DNA of 47,978 nucleotides, taken from NCBI GenBank assembly GCA_016875255.1, contig VGRU01000004.1, forward strand, positions 1 to 47,978, read 5' to 3'. This DNA is from Deltaproteobacteria bacterium. Its GTDB lineage: Bacteria > Desulfobacterota > BSN033 > UBA1163. Position 1 is the first letter of the stretch. The number at the start of each line of letters is the position of its first letter. This document shows, in pieces, positions 14,520 through 22,937 of the stretch. The notes under the pieces were generated by a model, which did not search any database, had not been told where the DNA came from, and saw only the letters and a program-made list of their open reading frames with translations. The position numbers were made by a program, and so were the translations under genes.

Positions 14520-16529
14520 TTAAAATGCATAAGAGACCCCTCCGAAGAAATTCCGCTCCGGCGATGGATAATAGAAGGGGAGGCCGGCGAAATTGAGAAC
14601 ACCATATTCGGCATATTTCTGATTCGTTAGATTGTTGACCCCGACAAATGCCTTCAACCCTTTCCAGGCATAGGAGAGCTTTGCATCGAGCGTATGGTAT
14701 CCATCGAGCCTTCCGATTTGATTTCCCCAATCGCTGATGAAACGCCGGGGGCCGATAAAATTGGCTCTCGCATTGAAGAAGAATCCCTTCCCTGCATGGA
14801 TATCCGCCCCGATAGAGCCCTTGTGACGGGAGACGCCTGGAATATCTTTTCCCGAAAAGGCATCTCCCCGGAGGGTGGGATGCACATAGCTGTAATTCCC
14901 CCAGACATGAAACCAGGAAAGGGGTTTTGTCTTCAAGCCGACCTCCATTCCCCGGCGTCTCGTTTTCTGATAATTTTCATTGCTATAGGTCAAAGGGTTA
15001 TAGAAGATCTCATCCTGGAGATCGATCCAGAAGAGGGTGAGGTTTCCTTCCATCCAATCATTTAAGGCATATCGGATTCCAGCCTCGTAGTGGTAACCGG
15101 TCTGCGGTTTCATCGCTGAATTGATCTGGATCGTAGGTTGAAATGTGGGTGGCGGGAAAACATATTGAATGAGCTCATCGGAGACAGGGAAACGAAAGCT
15201 TCGTTTTGCGGTTAAAAAGACAGAAGACCCTTTGCCAAAAAGATAGTTGAGGCCCACATTCCAGGCCGGCTCCGAATCTCTTTTCCGGTCATCCACTCCG
15301 GATAAGTCCTGTGAGACATCATATGTGGCCCACTCCCATCTTCCTCCAAAAGAGAGAATCAGGTTTTCGAGAATGGAGAATTCATCATAGAGATAGAGGC
15401 CGAAGGATTTTTTCGTAACCTCAATGCCATCGAAGGTGGTGGAGCCGAAGAAGAAGGACTCCGAATCGATCTTTGAATCCGAATGATAATAATCGAACCC
15501 GAAGGTGATCTTGTTGGAGCGCCCTCCCGGGGAGCTTTCAAGAATATATTTCGGAGTGAATCCCCAGGTGGAGAGGTTCCTTCTGTCTTTAAAGGAGGAG
15601 ACGGGGAGAGAGGAGAGGAAGAAGTTGGTCGCCTCCCGATGCCGAAAAGAGAGATCGGTTTCAATTCTGCCCATCTCTTTCCAATTTGTTTTTACTCCAA
15701 AGGTTAAAAAACCGTCATCCGTCTCAGCCTTATCATCCGGCTTGAGGGTGGCTCGCCGGTCATTTTCATAGAGCGACCGGGGAAGGGCTCCTGGCAATCC
15801 AAAATCGTCCCGGTGAAAATTTCCATTGAGGGAAAGCTGAACCGTTTTGCTGAGGTCGAAAAGGAACTTTCCTCCAACATCCTTATATCGTAAAAAACCA
15901 TTATCACGATAACCTTCTGTCGAGCTGTAATCTCCATAGACCATGGCGGAGAGAGGGCCTGATTTTCCAGAGACAGAGCTGGTTTCCTTATGAAAGAGGT
16001 AACTTCCCCTGACGACCTCTCCCCTGAAAGAAAGAGGTTTTTCGGGTTTTTTCGTGATGATGTTGATCACGCCTCCCACAGCATTGTCTCCATAGAGGAC
16101 GCTTCCCGGGCCTCGAAGAATTTCAATCCGGTCAACCTGATCCAGAGGGATCTGAGTCCAATCCACGCCGCTGAGATCAATCTCATTCACCCTTCTTCCA
16201 TCCACCAGAACCAGAGTATTGAGGGGGCCTGTTTCGCCAAATCCCCGGATGTCTACAGAGACGGTCTTTCCGCTGCCGGTAAAATCCCGAACGGCCACTC
16301 CCACTTCATCTCGCAACAGGTCTACGGTAGCTTTGGCATTGGATTGTTCGATTTGCTCTCGGGTGATGACCGTGACATTGGCAGGAACCTTTCGGATCTC
16401 CTGCTCGTCCCGGGTGGCGGTGACGACCACGGTTTCGAGGGTGATCTCTTTCTCCTGAGCATAAATCAGAAAAGGAATCGAAGCCAACAAAAAGATGAGA
16501 GAAGCGGTTAAGAAAAAAAATCGTTTCAT
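14520..16529 (-). CDS. TonB-dependent outer-membrane receptor, probably for cobalamin/corrinoids (BtuB-like)
   Basis: A 669-residue protein starting after AAGGAGG. Residues 1-24 are a signal peptide. The TonB box ETVVVTA is at 32-38, followed by the plug domain (TRDEQEIRKVPANVTVITRE, then VDIRGFGE, LVLVDGRRVNE, VDRIEILRGPGSVLYGDNAVGGVINI). The rest is a 22-strand-type barrel, ending in the C-terminal aromatic signature GGVSYAF. It imports a scarce ligand using energy from TonB-ExbB-ExbD. Placement as the last gene of the cobalamin island, just after cobT, argues for corrinoid uptake; the ligand is inference. No separate cobalamin riboswitch is seen in the 92-base gap upstream. Confidence 0.88.
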   Translation of the reverse strand: MKRFFFLTASLIFLLASIPFLIYAQEKEITLETVVVTATRDEQEIRKVPANVTVITREQIEQSNAKATVDLLRDEVGVAVRDFTGSGKTVSVDIRGFGETGPLNTLVLVDGRRVNEIDLSGVDWTQIPLDQVDRIEILRGPGSVLYGDNAVGGVINIITKKPEKPLSFRGEVVRGSYLFHKETSSVSGKSGPLSAMVYGDYSSTEGYRDNGFLRYKDVGGKFLFDLSKTVQLSLNGNFHRDDFGLPGALPRSLYENDRRATLKPDDKAETDDGFLTFGVKTNWKEMGRIETDLSFRHREATNFFLSSLPVSSFKDRRNLSTWGFTPKYILESSPGGRSNKITFGFDYYHSDSKIDSESFFFGSTTFDGIEVTKKSFGLYLYDEFSILENLILSFGGRWEWATYDVSQDLSGVDDRKRDSEPAWNVGLNYLFGKGSSVFLTAKRSFRFPVSDELIQYVFPPPTFQPTIQINSAMKPQTGYHYEAGIRYALNDWMEGNLTLFWIDLQDEIFYNPLTYSNENYQKTRRRGMEVGLKTKPLSWFHVWGNYSYVHPTLRGDAFSGKDIPGVSRHKGSIGADIHAGKGFFFNARANFIGPRRFISDWGNQIGRLDGYHTLDAKLSYAWKGLKAFVGVNNLTNQKYAEYGVLNFAGLPFYYPSPERNFFGGVSYAF

Positions 16530-16621
16530 GGAAACCTCCTTGGCCCTCCAGGGCCTAAAATGATTTTTAGGCTGAACAAGGGAGCCTCCTCCAAAATTCT
16601 CTACCCTTGCCGTTCAGAAAT

Positions 16622-17677
16622 CTAAATTTTTTCGGAAACATTGGCTTCGCCAAAGGTTGCCATCTCGCCAAGGAGCTTGACGCTTGTCTCCGCCAGAAAA
16701 ATGCCCAGGGCGGCTCCTGTCCCCTCTCCCAGGCGCAGATCGAGGTTAAGCAATGGTTTCAGACCAAGGTGTTCCAGAATAATTCGATGGCCTTGCTCCA
16801 TCGATTGATGGGCGGCAATAAGGTAGGGTTTAACCTGCGGTGCAAGGGAAGTTGCGATTAAGGCGGCGGCCCCGGAGATGAAACCATCAATCACCACAGG
16901 AATTTTGTATCTGGCCCCTGCCAATATCACCCCTGCGATTCCTCCGATTTCAAATCCCCCCACTTTGGATAAAACATCAATCGGATCCTTTGGGTCAGGC
17001 CGATTGAGATCCAGGGTCTTTTGAATCACCTCCACTTTTCTCTTCCATCCCTCATCGTCAAGTCCTGTTCCCCTTCCTGTGACTTTTGCTGCATCGGCAC
17101 CCGTGATGACCGCTGCGATCGCGCTGGACGGAGTGGTATTTCCGATTCCCATGTCGCCCGTTCCTAATATATCCATCCCTTTTGACAACTCTTCCTCGAC
17201 CAGTTCAATACCGGCTTCAATAGAGCGGTGGGCCTCCTCTCGACTCATGGCGGGCCCCTTAGCCATATTCTGAGTCCCCATGGCCACTTTTTTATCCTTA
17301 AGCTCAGGATGCGTTTGAAGGATTGAAGCGACTCCAATGTCTGCCACTACCACTCTTGCTCCCACATGTCGTGCTAAAACATTGATTCCAGCGCCTCCTC
17401 TAAGGAAGTTATAGATCATCTGAGGAGTTACTTCAGGTGGATAGGCGCTCACGCCCTCCTCAGTGACGCCATGGTCTCCAGCCAAGGTAAAGATGACCTT
17501 GTGGACGATCTTTGGCCTAAGAATCCCTTTTATCCCTGCCACTTGAATGGAGAGGGATTCAAGTTGCCCCAGAGAGCCCCGGGGTTTGGTTAGATTGTCC
17601 TGCCTCGTTCTGGCTTCTGCCAACACTTTTTCATCAAGGGGTTTAATATCCGCAATCACTTGTTGAATCTTGTCCAT
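16622..17677 (-). CDS. cobT: Nicotinate-nucleotide-dimethylbenzimidazole phosphoribosyltransferase
   Basis: A 351-residue enzyme that makes alpha-ribazole phosphate from a lower-ligand base and nicotinate mononucleotide, for the nucleotide loop of cobalamin. TKPRGSLG (30-37), TLAGDHGV (64-71), GTGDMGIGNTTPSSA (172-186) and RLGEGTGAAL (315-324) are diagnostic; E318 corresponds to the catalytic glutamate. The start is the ATG at 17677 after GGAGGGAGG; the frame is open ten codons further. It follows cbiB by 32 bases. Confidence 0.95.
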   Translation of the reverse strand: MDKIQQVIADIKPLDEKVLAEARTRQDNLTKPRGSLGQLESLSIQVAGIKGILRPKIVHKVIFTLAGDHGVTEEGVSAYPPEVTPQMIYNFLRGGAGINVLARHVGARVVVADIGVASILQTHPELKDKKVAMGTQNMAKGPAMSREEAHRSIEAGIELVEEELSKGMDILGTGDMGIGNTTPSSAIAAVITGADAAKVTGRGTGLDDEGWKRKVEVIQKTLDLNRPDPKDPIDVLSKVGGFEIGGIAGVILAGARYKIPVVIDGFISGAAALIATSLAPQVKPYLIAAHQSMEQGHRIILEHLGLKPLLNLDLRLGEGTGAALGIFLAETSVKLLGEMATFGEANVSEKI

Positions 17678-17709
17678 AAATTTCCTCCCTCCAGAATTTA
17701 TTATCATCT

Positions 17710-18660
17710 CTATTCTATGAAAAGGGTGAATAAAATCGTGGCCATTCCTGCAATGATGGAAGTGGTCATCATGAGATGGAGTGATTCCTCCACTTCCTTC
17801 ATACTGATAGATTTTTTTTGATGACCGATGAGCGGTTTATTCTGGCGTTTCCCAAAATAGAAATTCTTCCCTCCCAGTTGAATGCCCAATGCCCCTGCCA
17901 CAGCCGCTTCAGGATACCCACTATTGGGACTTAAATTTTTTGGACCATCTCTCCAGGCCACTTTCCAAGCATTTTCCCAGTCTTTTCTCAAGATGAGAGA
18001 AGATAGGATGAAGAGGAAAGCTGTCATTCGTGCTGGAATAAAATTAGCCAAGTCATCGGCCTTGGCTGAAGCCCATCCGAAATATCGGTAGCGATCATTT
18101 TTATAGCCCACCATGGAATCCAAAGTATTAAGAGCTTTATAGGCCATAGCCAAGGGTGGACCTCCGATGAGCAGATAAAATAGAGGCGCAACGATCCCGT
18201 CGGAGGTATTTTCGGAAATGGTCTCAATCAGGGCGCGATCGATCTCTCCTTCATTGAGATGATCTGTATCCCTGCTTACTAAAAACCCGACCTCTTTTCG
18301 AGCACGAATTAAGTCGCCTTCTTCCAGAAAATGGATGACTTTTTTCACCTCATCGTAGAGATTTCGGGTAGCAAGTGTGGTATAAGCGAAAAAAATGGTT
18401 GCAATAAAAGAGAATGCAGGGTGAATCCATTCAGCTGTTCGAATGATTGCCCAAGTTAAGGTGGCTGTTCCAGCAACGATCAAAACTGCCAGGACTCCTC
18501 CCATAAGACGCTGTTCGAAGGGTGAATCTGCCCATCGTAGCCATTTCTTCTCTAAAAAGTGAATGGCTCTTCCTATCAATTTAACAGGGTGAGGATAACC
18601 AGGAGGGTCCCCAAAAATTAAGTCAGCCATATAGGCTGTAGAGATTTCAAATGCGGTCAT
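17710..18660 (-). CDS. cbiB: Adenosylcobinamide-phosphate synthase
   Basis: A 316-residue membrane protein that attaches the aminopropanol phosphate arm to adenosylcobyric acid. The N-terminal signature reads DLIFGDPPGYPHPVKLIG, and the family motif ENTSDGIVAPLFY is followed by YKALNTLDSMVGYKN and NFIPARMTA. Several hydrophobic segments are seen. The start ATG is three bases after the cobS stop. Its aminopropanol phosphate substrate would be made by the CobD half of the fusion protein at the head of the island. Confidence 0.94.
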   Translation of the reverse strand: MTAFEISTAYMADLIFGDPPGYPHPVKLIGRAIHFLEKKWLRWADSPFEQRLMGGVLAVLIVAGTATLTWAIIRTAEWIHPAFSFIATIFFAYTTLATRNLYDEVKKVIHFLEEGDLIRARKEVGFLVSRDTDHLNEGEIDRALIETISENTSDGIVAPLFYLLIGGPPLAMAYKALNTLDSMVGYKNDRYRYFGWASAKADDLANFIPARMTAFLFILSSLILRKDWENAWKVAWRDGPKNLSPNSGYPEAAVAGALGIQLGGKNFYFGKRQNKPLIGHQKKSISMKEVEESLHLMMTTSIIAGMATILFTLFIE

Positions 18661-18663
18661 CTT

Positions 18664-19416
18664 TTATACGATATCTATTCGTTCCAAAATCACCAAAAGG
18701 ATAATGGATAGAAGTTCTGCCAGTTCATTTGCCGCTCCCAGAATGTCCCCTGTCACACCCCCCAATTTCTTTATGAAAAAGAACCGATATCCAAGGCTGA
18801 AAATACCAGCCCCTAAAAAGACCAAAATCCCCTTAACTCCTATTAGCAGGAGAGCGATCCCAAAAGCCGAAGCGATAGAGAGCGCCATTTCACGAGACCT
18901 AATGTTTTCGGTGAAGGGTTTGGCCAACCCTTCTTCCGATCTGGCATAGGGAGACCGATAAGTGACCAGGACCATCGAATTTCTTCCCATCACCGCCATC
19001 AACATGAGAGATTGAGGGATAAATGAATTTGGGATTTGATCCAGGGCAAAATATTTGGCTCCGATAAGAAGGATGAGGCTGATAACTCCGAAGGCCCCAA
19101 TCCGGCTGTCTCTCATCACTTCAAGAATCTTCTCCCTCGTTCCACCAGAGGACAGGCCATCCACCGTATCTGCAAATCCGTCTAAATGAAGGCCCCTCGT
19201 TATAAAGGCAAAAAGTCCTATCGTAAACCAGAGGGCAAGAGATTTCGGTAAGATGAAGATGAAGAGAAAGTGGCCGAGGGCCGAAAGCAGACCGATCAAG
19301 AAGCCTACCAGAGGGAAAAAGGCCATAGAGGAGGCCAGTTCCTTTTCATGCGGAAGAGGTAAATGGCCCACGGGGAGAATGGTTAGAAATGATATGGCTT
19401 GGAGAAGGCTCTTCAC
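18664..19416 (-). CDS. cobS: Adenosylcobinamide-GDP ribazoletransferase (cobalamin synthase)
   Basis: A 250-residue integral membrane protein that joins adenosylcobinamide-GDP with alpha-ribazole (phosphate). Signatures are FLTILPVG near the start, FFPLVGFLIG and the metal-binding GLHLDGFADTVDGL, then MRDSRIGAFG. The start is a GTG overlapping the cobU stop (GTGA), preceded by AAGGGGAAAG. No alpha-ribazole phosphatase gene (cobC) is seen nearby. Confidence 0.94.
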   Translation of the reverse strand: MKSLLQAISFLTILPVGHLPLPHEKELASSMAFFPLVGFLIGLLSALGHFLFIFILPKSLALWFTIGLFAFITRGLHLDGFADTVDGLSSGGTREKILEVMRDSRIGAFGVISLILLIGAKYFALDQIPNSFIPQSLMLMAVMGRNSMVLVTYRSPYARSEEGLAKPFTENIRSREMALSIASAFGIALLLIGVKGILVFLGAGIFSLGYRFFFIKKLGGVTGDILGAANELAELLSIILLVILERIDIV

Positions 19417-19943
19417 TCTTTCCCCTTCAAAAAGACCGGAATTCCCGAGACCATAAAGATCACTGTTTCCACGGATTCAGCCACCTTTTGGTTGACCCAT
19501 CCTGCAATATCTCTAAACCGGCGGCTCAAAGGATCAGCGGGCACTATTCCCATTCCCACCTCATTGGACACAAGAATGAGAGAAACTTGAACGTTTTTAA
19601 TGGCACTGGCGAATCGATCGATTTCCATCATTACCTTTACATCGTCGTCCCATTTCAACATAAGGTTTGAAAGCCATAGGGTGATGCAGTCCAGCAGGAT
19701 CACTTCCACCTGATCCTGATATTCCCTGATTGTTTCGACCACCTCGATAGGTTCTTCAACGGTCACCCATTCCATCCCCCTCACCTTTTTATGGTTCTCA
19801 ACGCGCCTGGCCATCTCTTCATCAAGAATTTCGCAGGTCGCCAGATATAATTTTTTAGAAAAATGTCGATTTGCATAGTCGAGGGCGAATCGGCTTTTTC
19901 CGCTCCGGCATCCTCCAGTGATGAAGATCAACTGCTTTTCCAT
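19413..19943 (-). CDS. cobU: Adenosylcobinamide kinase / adenosylcobinamide-phosphate guanylyltransferase
   Basis: A 176-residue bifunctional enzyme. The P-loop GGCRSGKS is at 10-17; H51 in RRVENHKK matches the histidine that carries GMP in the guanylyl transfer. LLDCITLWLSNL and VSNEVGMGIVP are family motifs. It converts adenosylcobinamide phosphate to the GDP form used by CobS. The start follows GGAGGAAAG and lies 16 bases inside the end of the preceding gene, so the two are translationally coupled. Confidence 0.95.
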   Translation of the reverse strand: MEKQLIFITGGCRSGKSRFALDYANRHFSKKLYLATCEILDEEMARRVENHKKVRGMEWVTVEEPIEVVETIREYQDQVEVILLDCITLWLSNLMLKWDDDVKVMMEIDRFASAIKNVQVSLILVSNEVGMGIVPADPLSRRFRDIAGWVNQKVAESVETVIFMVSGIPVFLKGKE

Positions 19944-20926
19944 CTTTCCTCCAGAAAAATGAGGGACCTTTGGAGATCATCTATGGAAAAGACCTCCAAT
20001 GAGACAATCCCTCTATAATCGTAAAGGTGAGGAAGGATCAGTTTTAGGTTTTCCTCAGATAATCGGTCGATTCCAACATGGTCTATTCCATTTTCATGTC
20101 CATGAAGGTGGATGACAGAGGTATTGCTAAGGTATTTATCAAAATAGAGCCTCAGATCTTGTTCGTAGAGAAGAATATGTCCGATGTCAAGACAGATGGA
20201 GAAGCCGAACCTGTCTATAATATCTTCAATCCATTCGAAAGGATAATTGAGATTCTCAATAGAGATTCGATTCGGTTCGATTCCTTCTCCCACGATGTCT
20301 TCCAAGCTTTGAGTAATACGGTTCTTCCATACTTTTATGTCAGAATGATCCTGACCGGCCTCATTTCTCAGATCGAGATGGAGGGTATAGAGGGAAGGAT
20401 TGAGTGAAAGAGTTTGTTTGATCACCTTCTTTATAACGGAAATTCCTCTATCCCTTGTTTCTTTCTTTTCATCTCCTAGAAAGATATCGATGGGGAGATG
20501 GACATTATAATTTATCCCTTCGCAAAGGGAGATTTTTTTAAGGGAATTGATTTCTTCCTCTTCAGGATAATTGTCCTTTCCTTGACTTTCAAAGAGCACC
20601 AGTTCGATTTCGTCAAAAGATGAGCCAAGCCTCTCCACATTTGGGATAATATAATCAGGATAAATATAAGAAGTGGTCGACAGTTTAAAGGGAAATCTTC
20701 CCCTATAATTTTTCAACATCGGTTGGTTCACCCCGTTGTTGCAGAAATAACCATGCCGAAATGCTGCAAAGCCTTGCTCCGTCAGACACGGAGGCCGTAT
20801 CTGATGATTACTTCGAACCTCACTGAATGTGATGTCCCGTATTGGCTGATGAATACTCTCAAAAGATGCAAATGACAAGGTTTTTCCGATGATGACGCCT
20901 GTTTTTAATGCAACAACGGGGTTCAT
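19928..20926 (-). CDS. cbiR: CbiR-like cobamide-remodelling phosphodiesterase (TIM-barrel, sugar-phosphate isomerase/AP endonuclease superfamily)
   Basis: Residues about 70-332 form a TIM-barrel protein of the xylose-isomerase-like superfamily. NVHLPID, YTLHLD, ISIENL, ICLDIGHIL, IHLHGH and VSLEVF supply the histidine, aspartate and glutamate ligands expected for a metal centre. A member of this fold inside a cobalamin operon is best explained as CbiR, which opens the nucleotide loop of imported cobamides so that the ring can be rebuilt with another base. This name is inference from family and context. The start is uncertain: ATG at 20926 has a good GAAGGG site but adds 69 residues of unfamiliar sequence; ATG at 20719 gives a compact 263-residue enzyme. 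Confidence 0.72.
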   Translation of the reverse strand: MNPVVALKTGVIIGKTLSFASFESIHQPIRDITFSEVRSNHQIRPPCLTEQGFAAFRHGYFCNNGVNQPMLKNYRGRFPFKLSTTSYIYPDYIIPNVERLGSSFDEIELVLFESQGKDNYPEEEEINSLKKISLCEGINYNVHLPIDIFLGDEKKETRDRGISVIKKVIKQTLSLNPSLYTLHLDLRNEAGQDHSDIKVWKNRITQSLEDIVGEGIEPNRISIENLNYPFEWIEDIIDRFGFSICLDIGHILLYEQDLRLYFDKYLSNTSVIHLHGHENGIDHVGIDRLSEENLKLILPHLYDYRGIVSLEVFSIDDLQRSLIFLEERWKSS

Positions 20927-20962
20927 GCTTTCCCTTCTTGCTTAATCACGGAAGACCCGCGA

Positions 20963-21694
20963 TCACGCTTGATCCAGCCAGTTTCTCAGGTTTACAATCT
21001 CCCCCACCACAAAAACCGCCGGGGCCTTCACATCCTTCGCCTTTGAGTTTTCAACAATATTGGCCAGATTTCCCTGGACGACCTTCTGGCCAGGCAAAGT
21101 TCCCTTCTCGATCAGCACGCAGGGAGTCTCCGGACTTTTCCCGCCTTCCAATAGCTTCTGGATGATCCTCCTCAGATTGGCCACGGGCATTAAAAATACG
21201 AGGGCATCTGCATTGACGATTTTGACTTCCTCATCATCTCTTCGATGGCCAGTGATGATGGCAACAGAAGAGGCGTAATCCCGATGCGTCAATGGCACCC
21301 CCGCAGAGGCAGGAACAGCTATTGCTGAACTGACACCGGAAATAACTTCAAAGGGGATGTTTTGCTCTGCCAGATAGATGGCTTCTTCTGCACCGCGGCC
21401 AAAAATGAAAGGATCTCCGTTTTTTAAACGGACGACGATCTGATGCTGACTCGCTTTTTCGACAAGCAACTGGTTAATATCCTCTTGTTCCATGGTATGG
21501 TGTGATGATGATTTCCCCACATAGATGAGTTCTGCATCCTTCTTTGCAAAAGAAAGCAATTGCTGATCAATGAGAAAGTCATAAATAATCACATCCGCCT
21601 TTTGAATCAGTTTCAGCCCCTTAACGGTAATCAGTTCCGGGTCGCCAGGTCCCGCACCTACAAGATATACGCCGCCCTCTGTTTTGTTTTTCAT
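20963..21694 (-). CDS. cobA: Uroporphyrinogen-III C-methyltransferase
   Basis: A 243-residue SAM-dependent enzyme that makes precorrin-2, the entry to cobalamin and siroheme. VYLVGAGPGDPELITVKG, VRLKNGDPFIFGRGAEE, VISGVSSAIAVPASAGVPLTHRD and VFLMPVANL are standard family motifs. The start chosen is the ATG at 21694, eight bases after GGGGGA; another ATG lies two codons earlier. It has no fused uroporphyrinogen synthase. Its neighbour is the precorrin-2 dehydrogenase, the next enzyme in the path. Confidence 0.95.
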   Translation of the reverse strand: MKNKTEGGVYLVGAGPGDPELITVKGLKLIQKADVIIYDFLIDQQLLSFAKKDAELIYVGKSSSHHTMEQEDINQLLVEKASQHQIVVRLKNGDPFIFGRGAEEAIYLAEQNIPFEVISGVSSAIAVPASAGVPLTHRDYASSVAIITGHRRDDEEVKIVNADALVFLMPVANLRRIIQKLLEGGKSPETPCVLIEKGTLPGQKVVQGNLANIVENSKAKDVKAPAVFVVGEIVNLRNWLDQA

Positions 21695-21724
21695 CGCCAT
21701 ATCCCCCTTGATCATTGGTGAATC

Positions 21725-22195
21725 CTATTTTTCATTGAGGAGGATTCCCCCCTCGATTAACTTTCTCAACCTGTCCCTGATACGGACCGATTTTGTTGGG
21801 AAGCGCCCGTCGGTAGAGACACTGAGAGTGACTCCTTTCTTCCTCAGTACTGCCGGAAGGATAAAAGTCGACTCCTCAGCCGAATCACATACATTTACCA
21901 GGATGCCCAACCTTTTGGCCTCTCTGGCTATTCGATCATTGACTTCCCGATTGGATGTGGCGGCCGATACAAGAAATGCTCCCTTACACATACCCGGACG
22001 ATATTTGGCCCGAACATAATCGATCTTTCCTCGTCTCACCATTTTCAATAACAGATCGGTCAATTCAGGGCTGACCACTTTTACTTTTCCTCCACAAAGG
22101 AGGATATTTTTTATTTTTCGTTCAGCCACCCTCCCTCCACCAATTACCACACAATTCTTTCCCTTTATCTTCAGATTAACGGGATAATATCTCAT
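21725..22195 (-). CDS. Precorrin-2 dehydrogenase (SirC/CysG N-terminal type)
   Basis: A protein of about 156 residues that oxidises precorrin-2 to sirohydrochlorin with NAD. YYPVNLKIKGKNCVVIGGG gives the Rossmann fold, followed by VAERKIKNIL, FLVSAATSNREVNDRIA and NVCDSAEESTFILPAVLRK. It lacks the C-terminal ferrochelatase helix bundle of full Met8/CysG, consistent with CbiX doing the metal insertion here. The start at MRYYPV (22195) fits the family; an ATG four codons upstream is possible. It overlaps the end of cobJ/cbiH. Confidence 0.9.
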   Translation of the reverse strand: MRYYPVNLKIKGKNCVVIGGGRVAERKIKNILLCGGKVKVVSPELTDLLLKMVRRGKIDYVRAKYRPGMCKGAFLVSAATSNREVNDRIAREAKRLGILVNVCDSAEESTFILPAVLRKKGVTLSVSTDGRFPTKSVRIRDRLRKLIEGGILLNEK

Positions 22196-22937
22196 CCTTT
22201 TTCCCATCCTTTAGTTTGTATCCCCGGGGGGTGATCATATATTTGCCCTTCACATAGGTCTTGGAACTACCGACAATGATGGTCGTCCCCATATCGATCT
22301 GTTTTAATGAAAGCATATCCTTCAGGGAGGTGATAATCACTTCTTCGTCTCTTCTTTGAGCATTTCGCACGACACCTACCGGAGTCCAAGGCGACTTATA
22401 CCTCATCAGAATCTGCCAGGCCCTCTCAAGAGGCTTTACCCTCTTCGTACTTTTCGGATTATAAAAGACAATCACAAAATCGCCCTGACAGGCTGATCGA
22501 ACCCTTTCCTCGATGAGATGGCGATCGGTGAGAAGATCGCTCAAAGAGATCACTGTGAAGTCGTTCATCAAGGGTGCCCCCAGGAGACTGGCGCAGCTCG
22601 AGGCCGCGGTAATTCCTGGAATGATCTCTATCTCAATCTTTTCCATCCCATCTTTTTCCAAAAGTTCAAGGATGACTCCGGCCATGCCGTAGATGCCCGG
22701 ATCGCCGCTCGAAATGAGGCATACCTCCTTACCCGCCAGGGCTTTCTCAATTGCCTCGTGAGCTCTTCTGACCTCCTGCGTCATACCGGAGGAGATGATC
22801 TCTTTACCGGCCAACAGGCCATTGAGAAGTTGCAGATAGGTTCTATAGCCCACGATGACCTGGCAGTCTTGTATGGCCTTGTAGGCCCTCGGGCTCAAAA
22901 AATTCCTGTCTCCTGGACCAATTCCGACAATATTCAA
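22176..22937 (-). CDS. cbiH: Precorrin-3B / cobalt-factor III C17-methyltransferase
   Basis: A 253-residue SAM methyltransferase that carries out C17 methylation and ring contraction. NIVGIGPGDRNFLSPRA, ISSGDPGIYGMAG, EIIPGITAASSCASLLGAPL, DFTVISLSDLL and VIVFYNPKS are characteristic of CbiH/CobJ. The preferred start is a TTG at 22937 that overlaps the cbiG stop (TTGA); this gives the family length. The open frame extends 29 codons further upstream but would overlap cbiG deeply. Confidence 0.9.
   Translation of the reverse strand: MNIVGIGPGDRNFLSPRAYKAIQDCQVIVGYRTYLQLLNGLLAGKEIISSGMTQEVRRAHEAIEKALAGKEVCLISSGDPGIYGMAGVILELLEKDGMEKIEIEIIPGITAASSCASLLGAPLMNDFTVISLSDLLTDRHLIEERVRSACQGDFVIVFYNPKSTKRVKPLERAWQILMRYKSPWTPVGVVRNAQRRDEEVIITSLKDMLSLKQIDMGTTIIVGSSKTYVKGKYMITPRGYKLKDGKKDEILSR

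Noticed and set aside
15990..16511. 173-codon plus-strand frame opposite the TonB receptor
   Set aside because: Complete overlap with a gene that has a signal peptide, TonB box and plug domain; no ribosome site or known motifs in the antisense frame.
16530..16621. Cobalamin riboswitch ahead of the TonB-dependent receptor
   Set aside because: Receptors of this kind often have one, but the 92-base gap lacks the GCCACTG and B12-box elements; only short hairpins (GCCTAAAA/TTTTAGGC) are seen.
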